NCBI RefSeq assembly: GCF_037126465.1
Contig: NC_088203.1
Coordinates: 53,171,581-53,235,580, forward strand
Direction of reading: 5' to 3'
DNA: 64,000 nt
From: Ornithodoros turicata
Lineage: Eukaryota; Arthropoda; Arachnida; Ixodida; Argasidae
Below the pieces are notes generated by a model. That model ran no database searches. It was not told the DNA's origin and saw nothing but the letters and a program-made list of their open reading frames with translations. Both the position numbers and the translations under genes were made by a program. Shown piece after piece: positions 1 through 11,104 of the stretch. The stretch's first letter is position 1. Each line of letters begins with the position of its first letter.

Positions 1-632
1 ACGTATCTATCGCATGTTCATTTGTCTGTCACACAAACAGGGGTGACAAAGGATAAGACAGCGTTCACACAGGCCGACGTTCTGCACCAACTGCACATTC
101 ATGACCGATTCAAATTGGAGGGAATCTGTCACCCAACGAAACCTTCAGAAATTGGTTGTGCATAGGCAAGTCAGCGAGAGGAGCATTGTCACATGACTTA
201 TGCCCTCACTTCGAATGGTGATGCAATTTTATTTGTGTCATAGTGCCGTACTACTATTATTAGATTGCATTGGTTACGAATTGTGCAGGTGTAGCTGAAA
301 AATAATAGTTCTTAAAAGGTCAAAGCCGCAGAAGCATCCCAGTTGGCATTTCTTAAGAGAATGTTTTTCTCTTGGTGGAATAAGATGATGTGAGATTGTT
401 TGTCTGCGGAGCTGCCTAGTTGGTACTTGTGTATACGCAGATGACACCGCCTCGAAGTTGGTCTGTTGGTCTCTGTTGGTCTCTGCTTAAGGAACAGCCA
501 CAAGGCATGCTTTGGAATCCTTCTCTACCTGACTTGTAAACAGCAATGGCTATGATGTCATTCCGCAGGTGAGACAGCACGTTTGCATCATGAGACGACA
601 CGAGTGCTGTGCACCAGTTCGGTAGAGAAGAC
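1..632. other. No gene recognised
   Basis: I see no domain, RNA gene or element boundary here. Short open frames exist on both strands but carry no recognisable motif. The stretch is the left flank of the hAT-type MITE that starts at 633. Confidence 0.5.
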
Positions 633-1084
633 CAGTGGCGTAGCCACGGGGGGGGGGCTAGGGGGGGGGGGCTCGAGCCCCCCATACCTACCACAGGCTG
701 ACCCACGCAAATCGTGCAAATCCGAGGAGAAAAAGTAATATATATATATATAGCTAGGGTGGGGTGGGGGGGGGGGGGGTCCAGCGGGACGATCGCAAAA
801 GTTATTGCAGTTACCGGCGTCTGTCTAACCAGCATAGTTGAATACTTTTGAAACTGAGCTTTTCGAGCTACTAGAAATCTCGTGAGGCGGCCTCACAGCT
901 CATGACACCCCATATATAAACTCATTATTAAACGTTCAAGTATGCTGTATTTTCATCTCTCATCTCGCTGTGTGCGCAAGCATGAGTTTGTGGGCGTACC
1001 CAGGATCAGCGGAGGAGGGGGGATTTTTTTTTTCTTTTTTATGTATCAAGCCCCCTCAACCTTGGAGGTCTGGCTACGCCACTG
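633..1084. mobile_element. hAT-type MITE, 452 bp
   Basis: Both ends carry the perfect 13-bp inverted repeat CAGTGGCGTAGCC. The element is flanked by an exact 8-bp direct repeat GAGAAGAC (625-632 and 1085-1092). A CAG-type terminus with an 8-bp duplication is the hAT signature. The interior has long G runs (650-670, 765-780), a short TA microsatellite and a T run, and no transposase, so it is non-autonomous. Terminus and duplication are read directly; the superfamily assignment is from known hAT rules. Confidence 0.88.
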
Positions 1085-1299
1085 GAGAAGACGAATGAAA
1101 AGCGAAGTGTATCTTCCATGTGACCCTTAATTTCCGCCCCTTTTGTGTGAACCACGCGGATGAACACAAAACTGACAGCAGCCAAAGAGCACATTTGTAC
1201 AATGCTTCACGCAAGAAATATGTAAACAGAATCCAACTAATAACTTGAAAAAGTCACTTAGTGTCAATGCAGTTCGTTCTCAGAATATTTTTTGCTGGA

Positions 1300-1500
1300 G
1301 GTACTGGCCCACTTGAACGAAACTTCTGCTAGGATGCTAACCTTGAGGCATTTCCTTTGACACAGCTCTGGCAGCGCATTTCGCTTATAGGAAAGTTTAT
1401 GTCAGTAGCATGTGACACAAGCACTAGCAAGCCTGCGCCAAAGGGAATTCCTCAAGGTTAGGACCCTAGCAGAAGTCTAGTGCAAGCAGGCCCAGGTACT
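1300..1500. repeat. Foldback (inverted-repeat) MITE-like element
   Basis: Left arm 1300-1362 and right arm 1436-1500 are imperfect reverse complements of about 63 bp, sharing blocks such as CTTCTGCTAGG and CTAACCTTGAGG. The loop is about 75 bp. I could not find a clean target duplication, so its exact ends and superfamily are open. It would fold into a long hairpin if transcribed. Confidence 0.7.
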
Positions 1501-1504
1501 TACC

Positions 1505-3040
1505 CAAAAGTGTTCAAAGTAAAATTCAAAAGTTATGATATTTATTTAATTAGCGAGCATATGCAAATAAGCTACTTACTGCACAACTCATCTTTAGCGA
1601 TAAGAAAGCTCTCCAATAGCACCAACTGTTTATGAATTCAGTTGTTGTTTATGAACTCAGGCTGCGGCCTCGTACTCCCACATTTCATCAGTGTATGAGC
1701 AATGTGTCAGTAAATAATAATAAAAAAAAATTACTCAGACTGGGGACCTTCACGAAAGAAGTCCAAAAGAAATGGGACGAGGACAACAAAAGGAGTAACA
1801 ATTAAATGGGGTGTTTACACTTTGGCAGTTTATTCCATGTAGCAGCTGCAGTTTTTGAAATATAATCTACAATATTGTAAATTGTGGTAAGCAAACTTCT
1901 GGTAGGACTCACAGGATGTGAGGCCATATTTAGGTATGTTTGGTATCAGAGGGGTAGTGATTCTATTAGTAAATATATTGATGACACATAACAGAACCTT
2001 CTCATTTAATAGGCGCTACCTGTAGTAATCAAAATGCATGTAAATCCTGTAAAAATATGCCTTATGAAAGAATATAAGGAGCCCTGTCTAATCCTTATGT
2101 AGGAAAAGGGGGGCCATTCCCCCAAAGCCCTGAGATCAAGAGGAAAGTCTTCTCCTGCACCCACCTTCCAACACCTGCATACATACAGACATACATTATA
2201 TCAATGTAAACAAAGGGGTTGTGTTGATAGGCCTGGTGGTTATGATGTTTTCATTGTCATCACGCATGCTTGTGTTTGATCAAAAGTTGACTGCATTGAA
2301 AAGACAGAGCTTTTGTTAAAAACCTTACACCACTTGTTTTTCTTTGGTTTGTCTTTCCTTTTTCTTTCTGTCCTGGGAATAGGAAGCCGCCATAGCAGAG
2401 GCTAACCTTTCCCTACTATTTTTTAATATAATAAACATATCCCCCCCCCCCAACACACACACCACTATCCCTTGCTTTTACGAAAAGTGTGGTTTGTAGC
2501 CTGTATGATGGATGAGACCTGCACTGGGTATCTGCAACCACGTATAAGACTATGCAGTATAATAATAAAACATAATAATAGTATATAATTAGTTATACTA
2601 TTAATATTAGTTTAACAATAATAGTATAATAATAAACAACAAATATAACAGAGCATGTGTGGGCTTGATTATTTCACTCAACAAAATGGTTGCTGTGGCT
2701 GCAAGACATGAGCTTTATTAAACACAATTGTGTTACAACATTGTGTTTCTTCATCTGTCTTTCAGATAGTATAGCAAAGACAAGTGCTATCTGGTCTTAG
2801 AAGCATGACCGCATGACCGTAACAAACAAGCAATAATGTATTTTTTGTATTTGTCCTTTCTATGTGTTCCAGCCTCAGAACATTAATTCTCTCATGTTCA
2901 ACAGTTGCCACTTCTGTCGATACCGTCGTATGAATGTGTGTATGAGTGAGCAAAAATATAAGAGTGAAAGAAGGATGAGTGAGAGAGAGAGTAGTTGATG
3001 TGTCCCTTCAGATGACGCACCCTTGGAAGTCGCTGGGGAG
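1505..3040. other. Non-coding, AT-rich; no gene seen
   Basis: No coding signature. It contains an AT-rich stretch with AATAAT-type short repeats (2565-2645) and a C run (2441-2450), plus the dispersed repeat copy listed separately at 2334-2450. Confidence 0.5.
2334..2450 (+). repeat. Dispersed repeat, copy 1
   Basis: About 110 bp beginning TTGTTTTTCTTTG and containing GGGAATAG, CTAACCTTTCCCT and ATAATAAA before a C run. A second copy in the same orientation lies at 4367-4478. The AATAAA-like end and T/C-rich body suggest the 3' end of a retroposed sequence, which is inference. Confidence 0.6.
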
Positions 3041-3044
3041 GTGT

Positions 3045-3116
3045 GTTAGCTTAGCTCAATTGGTAGAGCCCTGGACCGGTAATCCAGAAGATGTGGGTTC
3101 GAGTCCTACAGCTCGC
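3045..3116 (+). tRNA. tRNA-Thr(GGT)-like sequence, probably a pseudogene or SINE head
   Basis: A full cloverleaf can be drawn: D stem GCTC/GAGC, anticodon stem CTGGA/TCCAG, anticodon GGT (3078-3080), T stem GTGGG/CCTAC and T loop TTCGAGT. Two defects argue against a working tRNA. Position 33 is C instead of the near-universal T, and the acceptor stem has one T-C mismatch plus one wobble. A CTTTT run follows at 3120. It is either a decayed tRNA gene or the tRNA head of a SINE; a SINE body is not recognised after it. Confidence 0.5.
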
Positions 3117-3120
3117 TAGC

Positions 3121-6100
3121 CTTTTCAGTGACTTCCATCAATAATGTGGTTGCATGACAATAACTTGACCAACAATCACAGATAGAACAGCATAAATGCA
3201 GGCAAGCTGGTGGACAAACTGCATGGCAAACAACCCTGAGCAATGGGCAAATGTTGAAGACAACACGAAAAGACTGCATCCTGCCATGTTGTTTTCAGAG
3301 TACGTCCATTGATGAGGCCTGTTTACCACAAAGCATGACCTACAAGATTTGCAGAACAGTCTCCGTAAACTTCTAAAATATATTTTTTTGCGGGTTTCAA
3401 AAAATGGTGCAGTACAAAAGCAATTGCCAAAGTTCATCAAGCATCGCATTGCTCTGCCCTGAGGGCATAAATAAACAAATCAGAAGGAAGCAGCATAACG
3501 AAGCAAAACGAATGGACTGGCCCGCATGCAACTTTTTCATATGGGCATAATTGCAAGACGTTGTGTAGAACACCAATTACAGTAGACTCATTAATTCAAA
3601 CCCCAGGTCATTACATATTTTTGTTCAAATTGTCATAAATTACTCCAATTATATGATGCAGCTCACATACATTTTTTAGCCTTTCCTTTAAAGAAGCACT
3701 ATTACGAGTGGGGACACAAGAAAGCAGGCATAAGTTAATAACTGCAGAGATATTCAAAAGAAGCATGTCGATGGTTACTAGCTTAACACGTCAGTCCTCA
3801 AAACTAAATGTCTGATGCCAGCTAAAGCCCAAGCAGTAAGGGTGCCGTCTTTAGGAGACAGGCATCTGGAGGTGAGCATTATGTTCAAAGGAGGGTGTCT
3901 CAAGAGGTGGCGTCAGCAACATGCGGAAGCCATCTTCTGCCAGTAGGAGGGTTTCACAAGGGAATGAAAAATGTTCATTAGGCAAAAATGCCGTTCAGTT
4001 AATAAGCTTTTCAATACACTGAAAACTGTGAGCTAAACATGGAGGTCACATGAAGTTTGTGTGAAGTATGCAAAAGTATGAATTATCGGAGCTCGAGGTA
4101 ATGAGAGAACACCTACATTAAAATGTAGCAGGTACCAGACAAGTTTTTGTCGGTTGTTTGAGGTCTATCTTATTAACTGCCGTGAACTTGCCCTGACTAT
4201 GCTTGTATCGCATTAGCACCATACATCATAAAACGCAATATATTTACCCTTTCTTGTGCAACGATGGCCCGCTTAAAAACACGTCCTGAAGCTCACTAAC
4301 ACAACTGTTACCTGATAGCCATACACATGCCAGTACTGTACATGTTCATCGCATTGCCCTTGGTGGTTTGTTTTTCTTTTTGTTTGCCTTTCTTTGCTGG
4401 GAATAGCAACCCGCCATGGCGCAAGCTAACCTTTCCCTCTTATTTTTTCTATATAATAAAGATACCTCCCCTCCCCCTGGTGACCTTTTACGACTAACCA
4501 ATAGATGTTTTTGTGTTGTTGAGGCTGTGTGTTCTTCGAGTTTCCCCCTACGATCTGAACGTTATAGTAGTGAGTGGGACCAGAATTCATCAAAACCATG
4601 CTCTTAAGCACAGAAAAATCAACACTTTTCAAACGAAAATCTCATCGATTTAAAGCTTTCTGGCAGGTGTTTACACAGCTTATAGGAAAACCAAAAAGTT
4701 GTACCTCTAGCGATATGGTGCTACCATAATTGATATGTTGTTTGTGCACAGCAAACTGAAATATTAAAAGGCCATTATTAGCGGCAAAACATGGGGAATA
4801 CAGTTGTAATGTTTTTGTATTACACGGAATTACGGACTTCACTGATGCCGTCCTACTGCAACGACATGCATGAAGCCCAAGCAAGTAATTTATCCTGCAA
4901 CATGTGGGGGTCTCGTGGAAACGACATTGCTGTGTGACATTGCAAGTATTACTCTAGTGACATGAATAAATAATCCCTTTTGTTTGCTTGTAATGAAAAA
5001 AAAGAGGAGAAATTGAACTTGTCTCCCGAATTGTTCTGCTGCTCCTAACATAAATTCTCACCCCCCACTCCCTAAAAATACTGCTCATGTGCTCTGCTCG
5101 CAAGTTTGCTATTCACTATGCACATGGTCGCTGTTCAGAAGTCCACTAGTCATACGTTCACTAGCAGTCCACTATTCACAATTATCCCAGGATCATGCAC
5201 AGAGAATCCTAAAAGGTTGTATCCATCCCACAGCTCTGAACACAAGTGCCTCCAAGGCAGCATCCCTAGTGTTCGGTGGCCAAAGTCCCAACACCTTCAC
5301 TATATTGAAGACACTGCTGTCTAGTCGAGCCCTTTTTGTTTCATAACATGGCAGTGCATGTTACTGTTTTACAGAGCTGCAGTGCCTTTGCATTTGTGAG
5401 CAACATGTTGTGCTTTAAGCTTAATTTATGTGCATACATACGTACAGCATGTGATGGTGTGGGTATGATCAAGATTGGGTCAAGTGGGTGCAAACACTGG
5501 CACTGTATTTTTTTAAAGTTAACCCACTCCCTTACCTTGATCAGTAAACATGTGAACCTAGACACCTTCCCATTCCCATCTTGGTTTGATAAGTTAACAA
5601 GTTTCTAAGTTTGCTAGATACCCCCTTGTAGAAACCATTGTATGACAACTTTCCTAAATAATAAAAACAAGAGCAATGTGTCATGTGTTAGCTGCCAGAA
5701 CAGAGGGCTCCCAGTAATACCCAGCCAGCAGTGGCCCCAGCCAAACATGAAAAGCAAGTTGTAAGCATCTCATGACCATGTCAAATACATCTTGTCATTA
5801 TTCCTAACCAAATTCACTTAGACATGTTTTTCTGGAGCTACAATTCTAGTTATGACTGGTAATGGTCAATGGTTGTCTCCAATGAACAATTCCGTGGTGA
5901 ATCTGGTATGTGAATGAGGTATTGCATAAACAGGTGACGGGTGAAACTGATGATCTTTCGTCCTGAAGTGATAACCACTTTTGTCTCTTTGTCCATTACC
6001 ATCACAGTCATGAGCAGAGATGAGAGTTGACCATGAGACAGAGAGACTATCATAGCCATGGGACACAGAGTGAAAAATGAAATGAGATAATATAATTTAC

Positions 6101-7080
6101 ACCACAAATGGCGATTTCAATATTCCTCATGGAACGTGCAATTGCTAAGTCACAAAGTTACCAAAGTAATGTTTTGTTGAGCTGCGTAGTAATGAACTAA
6201 TCTAAAACAAGTAACGTAACTAATACTTGCGTTCAGTTCGTGCAGTTCAAATGAGAAAACAAACATTTCAGGAATAAATGTGTGAGAAAATTGGTCAGTT
6301 CTGGTTGGGTGATATCAAGTGAGACACAAGTGGCTATACCTAAATGTTCCAACTCGAAGCATCCCTTCTCTCTCCAGAAAACAAACAATGTGAATGCCAT
6401 TCCTCATCATAAGATGATCAATGCAGTGATACTGACTTCATTATTGTTTTTGCTTTTACTGGTAGCTTTTGTAGAAGTATGCTTTTCATTCATTTTAGTC
6501 GTGCTATTTTGGTGCACTTGCGTCTTTAGGTATGCATGTGTATATTATGCATAATGTTTTCTCGAGTTCAGGGCACAGTTCCCTGTTAGCAGTCAGAAAC
6601 ACTGAATAAAGGACAAAATATAGCAATATAAAAACCTGTGTACATTCTTTGTCATGCTGTGTACATTTATCCACAACATTTAGTAATGAAAGGCAAGTGT
6701 AGTCGACTTTTTGCCAACATGTAACCACAAAAGTAAGCTGTATCAACACTATGGTCATAAAAGCTTATAAATATTGGTACAGAAAGATATGTGAAGTGCA
6801 CTGAAATGCACCATAAATACAGCCTAATTACGTGTTATACCCGATTCCACCCCAGAGTCTGAAGAGTTCGTGTTAAACCAAGTATCGCCCTGAATTCAAT
6901 CACGTTTCAATCATGAACTAAACTGGGTGCACATTATGTGGATTTGACGCTCAAGACCACTACATGCAACTTTCTCTGCGAGAGAAAAAAAGACAAAAGG
7001 AATATCACCTGAAAACGTCAGAGTGACTCTAGTCGGAACCACACACACAGTCTTTGTGCACGCACTACGCACAGACTTCA
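3121..7080. other. Non-coding; no gene seen
   Basis: Apart from the dispersed repeat at 4367-4478, I recognise no domain, element boundary or RNA gene in these 4 kb. Composition is AT-rich with scattered short open frames, none with family features. Confidence 0.45.
4367..4478 (+). repeat. Dispersed repeat, copy 2
   Basis: Same repeat as 2334-2450 in the same orientation, with GGGAATAG, CTAACCTTTCCCT and TATAATAAAG in the same order and similar spacing. The separation is about 2 kb. It is not a tandem array; each copy has its own flank. Confidence 0.6.
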
Positions 7081-7893
7081 GTACGGCGCCTTGGCTTTTG
7101 CAGATCCACTTCAAACTTCTCTACACGCCGCAAGGACCCATTTTCAGTTTCTGTTCCACTTTTACATTCGAACATTTTCAACTTCCATGCCGTGTATTAA
7201 TGGCAACGACCACCCAAATAGCAGCACAACAACGCTCTCCTACACTGAAACACACTACCTACACTCTCCTACAGAGACTCTCTGCGGACTCACGCTTTCA
7301 AACACAAGGAACATAAATGTTGGAAGAACTTGCGCGTTACTTAACGCGTAATCTCAAGGCACGTCAACCAGCAAGCCAAATCTATCTGTTTCTTTTCGCT
7401 CAACCCATCTGTCCCAACCCAACACCACAAAACGTAACACCGCCTACAGCCGCCATTATGTCAGCAGCGTCCTGCGCCAACGCGATGCATCGGCATCGGG
7501 TTTTCAGGGTTTTCTGCCGCCGCCACGCCGCCGCTCTTCTGTATCGGTCAGGGTTTCGAAATACGCCGGTCGAACTGTTGAACCTCTCAGATATCCCTCT
7601 CACTCAAAACGCGCATGAGACGGTCTTCGCGAAGCCTTTGCTGCTAGAGTCACTAAATACGGGTACAGAGCATCGCATTCCTTTTCCGCGCCGGGGCGGC
7701 CGTTCGGTGTCACGTGGTTTCTCCTTCCAAGAACGCGCCGTCGTTGTTGAGTCCCCTACATCCAAACTCGGTTTCCTCGGTTGCGAGCTGGCTGGACTGC
7801 GCCCTGTTCTCCTGCAGAGAAGGGGAATGGGGGCTAGGCAACGCGGCCGCGCCGGACCCAAAATGGCTCGCTCGCCGGCGTGGCTCAGTGTGG
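7080..7893. other. GC-rich stretch with overlapping open frames on both strands
   Basis: Markedly richer in C, G and CpG than the 7 kb to its left, which is why open frames of 140-194 codons appear on both strands (for example 7317-7901 plus and 7604-7861 minus). I recognise none of the translations. It could be a promoter or first-exon region of a host gene or an old element. It is the left flank of the CACT-ended transposon, and TGG at 7891-7893 is one copy of its target duplication. Confidence 0.35.
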
Positions 7894-8264
7894 CACTCTA
7901 AAAATGGTGACACTTTTGTGACGCGTTGCAAGCGTCACTTTTTTGCAAAAAAGTTACGCTTTGCTCAAGTGTCACTTTCAGAAGCTTTTTGTTCCTTTTT
8001 GCTTTTTGAAGCATGTGCCACGAGAGCTCTCACGGGAAGTGTCACGAGCAAGGTCACATACTCTATAAACAGAGTTTCACCGCAGAGCACGCAACGGCCA
8101 ACCATTGTACAGAGTGACGCATTTAACACTGTTCAGTAGCTGAAAACAGGAGGCGCACGCCTTTTTGGGACACTTATGCAGTTATGTTAAGTGCCTCGAA
8201 AAGGCTTACCGTCCCGTTTTCAACAAATCAATAGTGACAAAGGCATCGATCTGTACAATGGTAG

Positions 8265-8571
8265 ACCAGCGGCATGGCCGAGTGGGCCAAGGCGTCCGCT
8301 CGTTGGTGATAACCAAGGTCGTGCTGTAGACTGGGAGGTGGTGGGTTCGAATCCTACCACCGGCTGTGCTGTCTGAGGTTTTCCCTGGGTTTTCCGAAGA
8401 CTTTCCAGACGAATGTCGGCACAGTTCCCCTTGAAGTCGGCCCAGGACGCATACTAATCCCCCTGTCCCCCACTCCTTCCTGCTGTCCTCTCTCCGTCTG
8501 TCCACATCTGTACGTCGCTCATAGCCACAGTTGCTTCGCGGCGCTAACACGCAATAAAGAATAAAGAAAGA
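8265..8571 (+). mobile_element. tRNA-derived SINE copy 1 (Ser-like head, Ruka-like)
   Basis: The head has an A box TGGCCGAGTGG and a B box GGTTCGAATCC with the wide spacing of a long-variable-arm tRNA, most like tRNA-Ser. A roughly 210-bp body follows and ends in an A-rich tail with AATAAAG units. The copy is flanked by 13-bp repeats, TGTACAATGGTAG (8252-8264) and TGTACAGTGGTAG (8572-8584), with one mismatch. The resemblance to the tick Ruka family is from memory. It lies inside the CACTA-like element. Confidence 0.85.
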
Positions 8572-8584
8572 TGTACAGTGGTAG

Positions 8585-8768
8585 GCCGTCGGCGTGCTAT
8601 GCGATGAAGCTCTGTGCTCAGAGCGCAGTTGGCGTCGTGGTCACGATGGTGCTGGTGAAAGGACTCTCCGTTGTCGGCCTCACAGGAGTGCCGGCTGTGC
8701 TGTTTGGTGTTTTTCTTGGGTTTTCCTCAGACGCTTTGCGCCATACGATGTCGGCACAGGACGGACAT
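8585..8768 (+). mobile_element. Older, decayed SINE copy of the same family
   Basis: Shares the body start GCCGGCTGTGCTGT, the GGGTTTTCC block and GATGTCGGCACAG with the neighbouring SINE, but with many substitutions, a damaged tRNA head and a shortened body. It starts directly after the right target repeat of SINE copy 1, so the younger copy seems to have landed at its head. Confidence 0.6.
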
Positions 8769-9549
8769 CCCCCCACGGCGTCAATCGTGACGTTGTCCTC
8801 GTGGTCACGACATTGTCTATTTGCATAAAAGTTGAGTGTGTTGTCTCAATCCCAATCTCGACAATCTTGGTAGTGCATTGAGAACTCGTTCACGAGCCCA
8901 CACGAGCACAAAGGGTGAAGGAGCCAAGGCGTCCGATCGAGCGTGAGACAGCTACTTAACTTTCATGGAAAAGCCTCTCATTGTGTGGCTGTATGGACCT
9001 CAGAGATGGGTGAAACATGCAGCGGACATGTGGAAGGCACGCTCGCATGCTAGGGGTCACGCGAAAAGAAGAATTAGAAAAAAAAAAAAAAAATCGGAAT
9101 AGACACACTGCGAGGTAATGGGCGAGCACGGAGATCAAGATCCTCCTGGTGGATGAATTCGTAGAACCCCTTCTAAGATGGCAGTCGTTGCTCGAAATGC
9201 ACCTCGAAATACAGGGCTGTCCTGAAGGGATGCATGGTAACTGAATAATTAGCAAAAGCTTTTCATTTGTGTGTGGCCACTCGCACGCTATTCTGAAAGT
9301 TCCTTATAGGGGTTCTGCAGGTCCTAAACGTAAGTCGTCAGTTTAGATCACGACACATTAAAAAAGAGATGAAGACAAACGAAATGCAGAACGTAATCGC
9401 AAGAAACGGTGCAATGAAGTACGAAGAAAAATAGGCCCCAAAGTCTTCATTCTCGGGAGCTACTCAAAAAGCTTTCAATTTCTCTCCACCGCGGTAACTT
9501 GCCATTTCGGATGTCAAAGAATTATGACGCACAGATTTGAATGTGCACT
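8769..9549. other. Interior of the CACTA-like element; no gene seen
   Basis: No transposase motif. An A run (9079-9093) and a short piece similar to the SINE head (GCCAAGGCGTCCG, near 8922) are the only features noted. Confidence 0.45.
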
Positions 9550-9555
9550 GGTGAA

Positions 9556-9586
9556 CGACGCTTATTACGCGGAATAATAAGCGTCG
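9556..9586. repeat. Perfect 12-bp inverted repeat (hairpin)
   Basis: Arms CGACGCTTATTA (9556-9567) and TAATAAGCGTCG (9575-9586) with a 7-base loop. It lies about 65 bp left of the long palindrome. Confidence 0.85.
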
Positions 9587-9649
9587 CGCACGTGGTGCAG
9601 ACGCGCGGATGTGATTGTCTGCTTAGCAACAATTTCACAGCGCATAAAG

Positions 9650-9808
9650 TTAAACGGTAGAAGCAACTTACTTATTTACACATGGTAACAATTCTTTCGT
9701 GCACGAGACTGCACTTCTTCAGGTTACCTGGTAACCTGAAGAAGTGCAGTCTCGTGCACGAAAGAATTGTTACCATGTGTAAATAAATAAGTTGCTCCTA
9801 CCGTTTAA
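9650..9808. repeat. 159-bp near-perfect palindrome
   Basis: The arm 9650-9728 is the reverse complement of 9730-9808 with two mismatches in 79 positions and a single central base at 9729. There is effectively no loop. It sits inside the CACTA-like element. It may be a snap-back insertion or a head-to-head duplication; any transcript would be an almost fully paired hairpin. Confidence 0.95.
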
Positions 9809-9819
9809 TATCACTCCTT

Positions 9820-10592
9820 GATCTACTCATCACCGGCAACTCGACATCGCCTATTTTTCCGCATAAAGTTAGTTATTTCCTATCGCAAGGTGGTTTCCGA
9901 AAGTGTGCTCGCGTTCATCAGCGGGTCAGAGACAACGCGGCACACTTGGCTCCAATTTATCCTCCAGCCGCCCTGTGTTCACATGATTTCATTGCCTCCG
10001 TCATTCCGAAAAGAAAAGAAACCCTAAAGGGCTTACCGATACGACCGTGCTTCACCGAAGGGTGCCCACACATGATACATCGTCCTGCCGGGCACACGGA
10101 TGCGAACGGTATGATCTCATATATGACAGGCACTAGCATGGATCATACACACAGATTTCTCGAAGTGTTCCAGTAACGTCAACGTCTGAGTCGTCAGAGT
10201 ATTCTGGAAAGCAAGTTAAATAAGCCATCTTAGCAGATGGAACTGGACGCGAGAAACCTCGTGCGCATCCTGGCTTGAACTGGCCAAGACTTGCCCATTG
10301 TTCGTAGCTGAATGAGAAAATATAGAGATCCGAAGCGTTCAAACGGCGAAAATATCAAACCATGTGTCACGGGCAACGGCCGCAGCTATGGCAAGTGCCA
10401 CAACTCAAGTGTCACACGCCCTCCCAGGCTTGAGTTATCAGCTATGACACCTGAACCACCTCGCTGACAACCATAAACACGTTTCCGGTAGCTGTATAGG
10501 GACTAAGTTCGCTCTGTGACACTTTCCAAATCCAAGTTTGGGCTCGCCCCAAAGTGTCACACCAATTTCATGTGTCAGTAAAGTGTCACCGT
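9820..10592. other. Right arm of the CACTA-like element; subterminal repeats, no gene
   Basis: The last 220 bp carry repeated GTGTCAC/GTGACAC units (for example 10394, 10517, 10553, 10582), mirroring the left end at 7900-8050. Such repeats are transposase binding sites in CACTA elements; here that role is inferred. Confidence 0.5.
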
Positions 10593-11104
10593 TTTTAGAG
10601 TGTCCCGGCGTCGGGAATTTGGCGCCCCCATCGCCCGGCAGCAGCCGCAGTAGCCCCCTCCTGCACCAACGGTTGGGTCGCCGCAGGAGGGAGACCCCCA
10701 CGTATAGCTGTGCGTGGCTTTCCCGTGTCTGGGGAAAAGGGGATCCTGGCGGTTGAGTGGACTCGGAGGTTGGTTTGGACCCTTCGGGGCCCCTCCGGGA
10801 AAATAACACACCGCTTTGGCCCCTGCTTCCCATAGTCGGGTGGTCCTGGAAGGCCCGGCCAGGGTTATTCAGCTAGTCGCCATCTCCCTTTTCATCACTT
10901 TCTCTTCCTTGGTCTCCTTCCTTCTCTCCTTTTCCTCTTTTCACCTTCTTTGGCGGCAAGGGTCAACCTTGGGCAGTCTTTCACTCTCCAGAAGCTGCAC
11001 TTGGGTATAGTGTAGGCGTACCTGCTACTGCGTCAAACGCGGTCCCCTGGTTGGGCTCCGTGGTGGGCGGCAGGACCCTTGCATCGAATTGTATTGTCAC
11101 CTTT

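Noticed and set aside
3045..3116. Functional tRNA-Thr gene
   Set aside because: C at position 33 and an acceptor mismatch make a working tRNA unlikely; reported only as tRNA-like.
7317..8139. Overlapping open frames of 141-194 codons in the GC-rich stretch
   Set aside because: Open on both strands at once, no recognisable motif, explained by base composition; the last part runs into the CACTA-like terminus.
10438..10833. 131-codon minus-strand frame
   Set aside because: It crosses the CACTA-like terminus and the LINE leader, two unrelated sequences joined by an insertion, so it cannot be an old gene.
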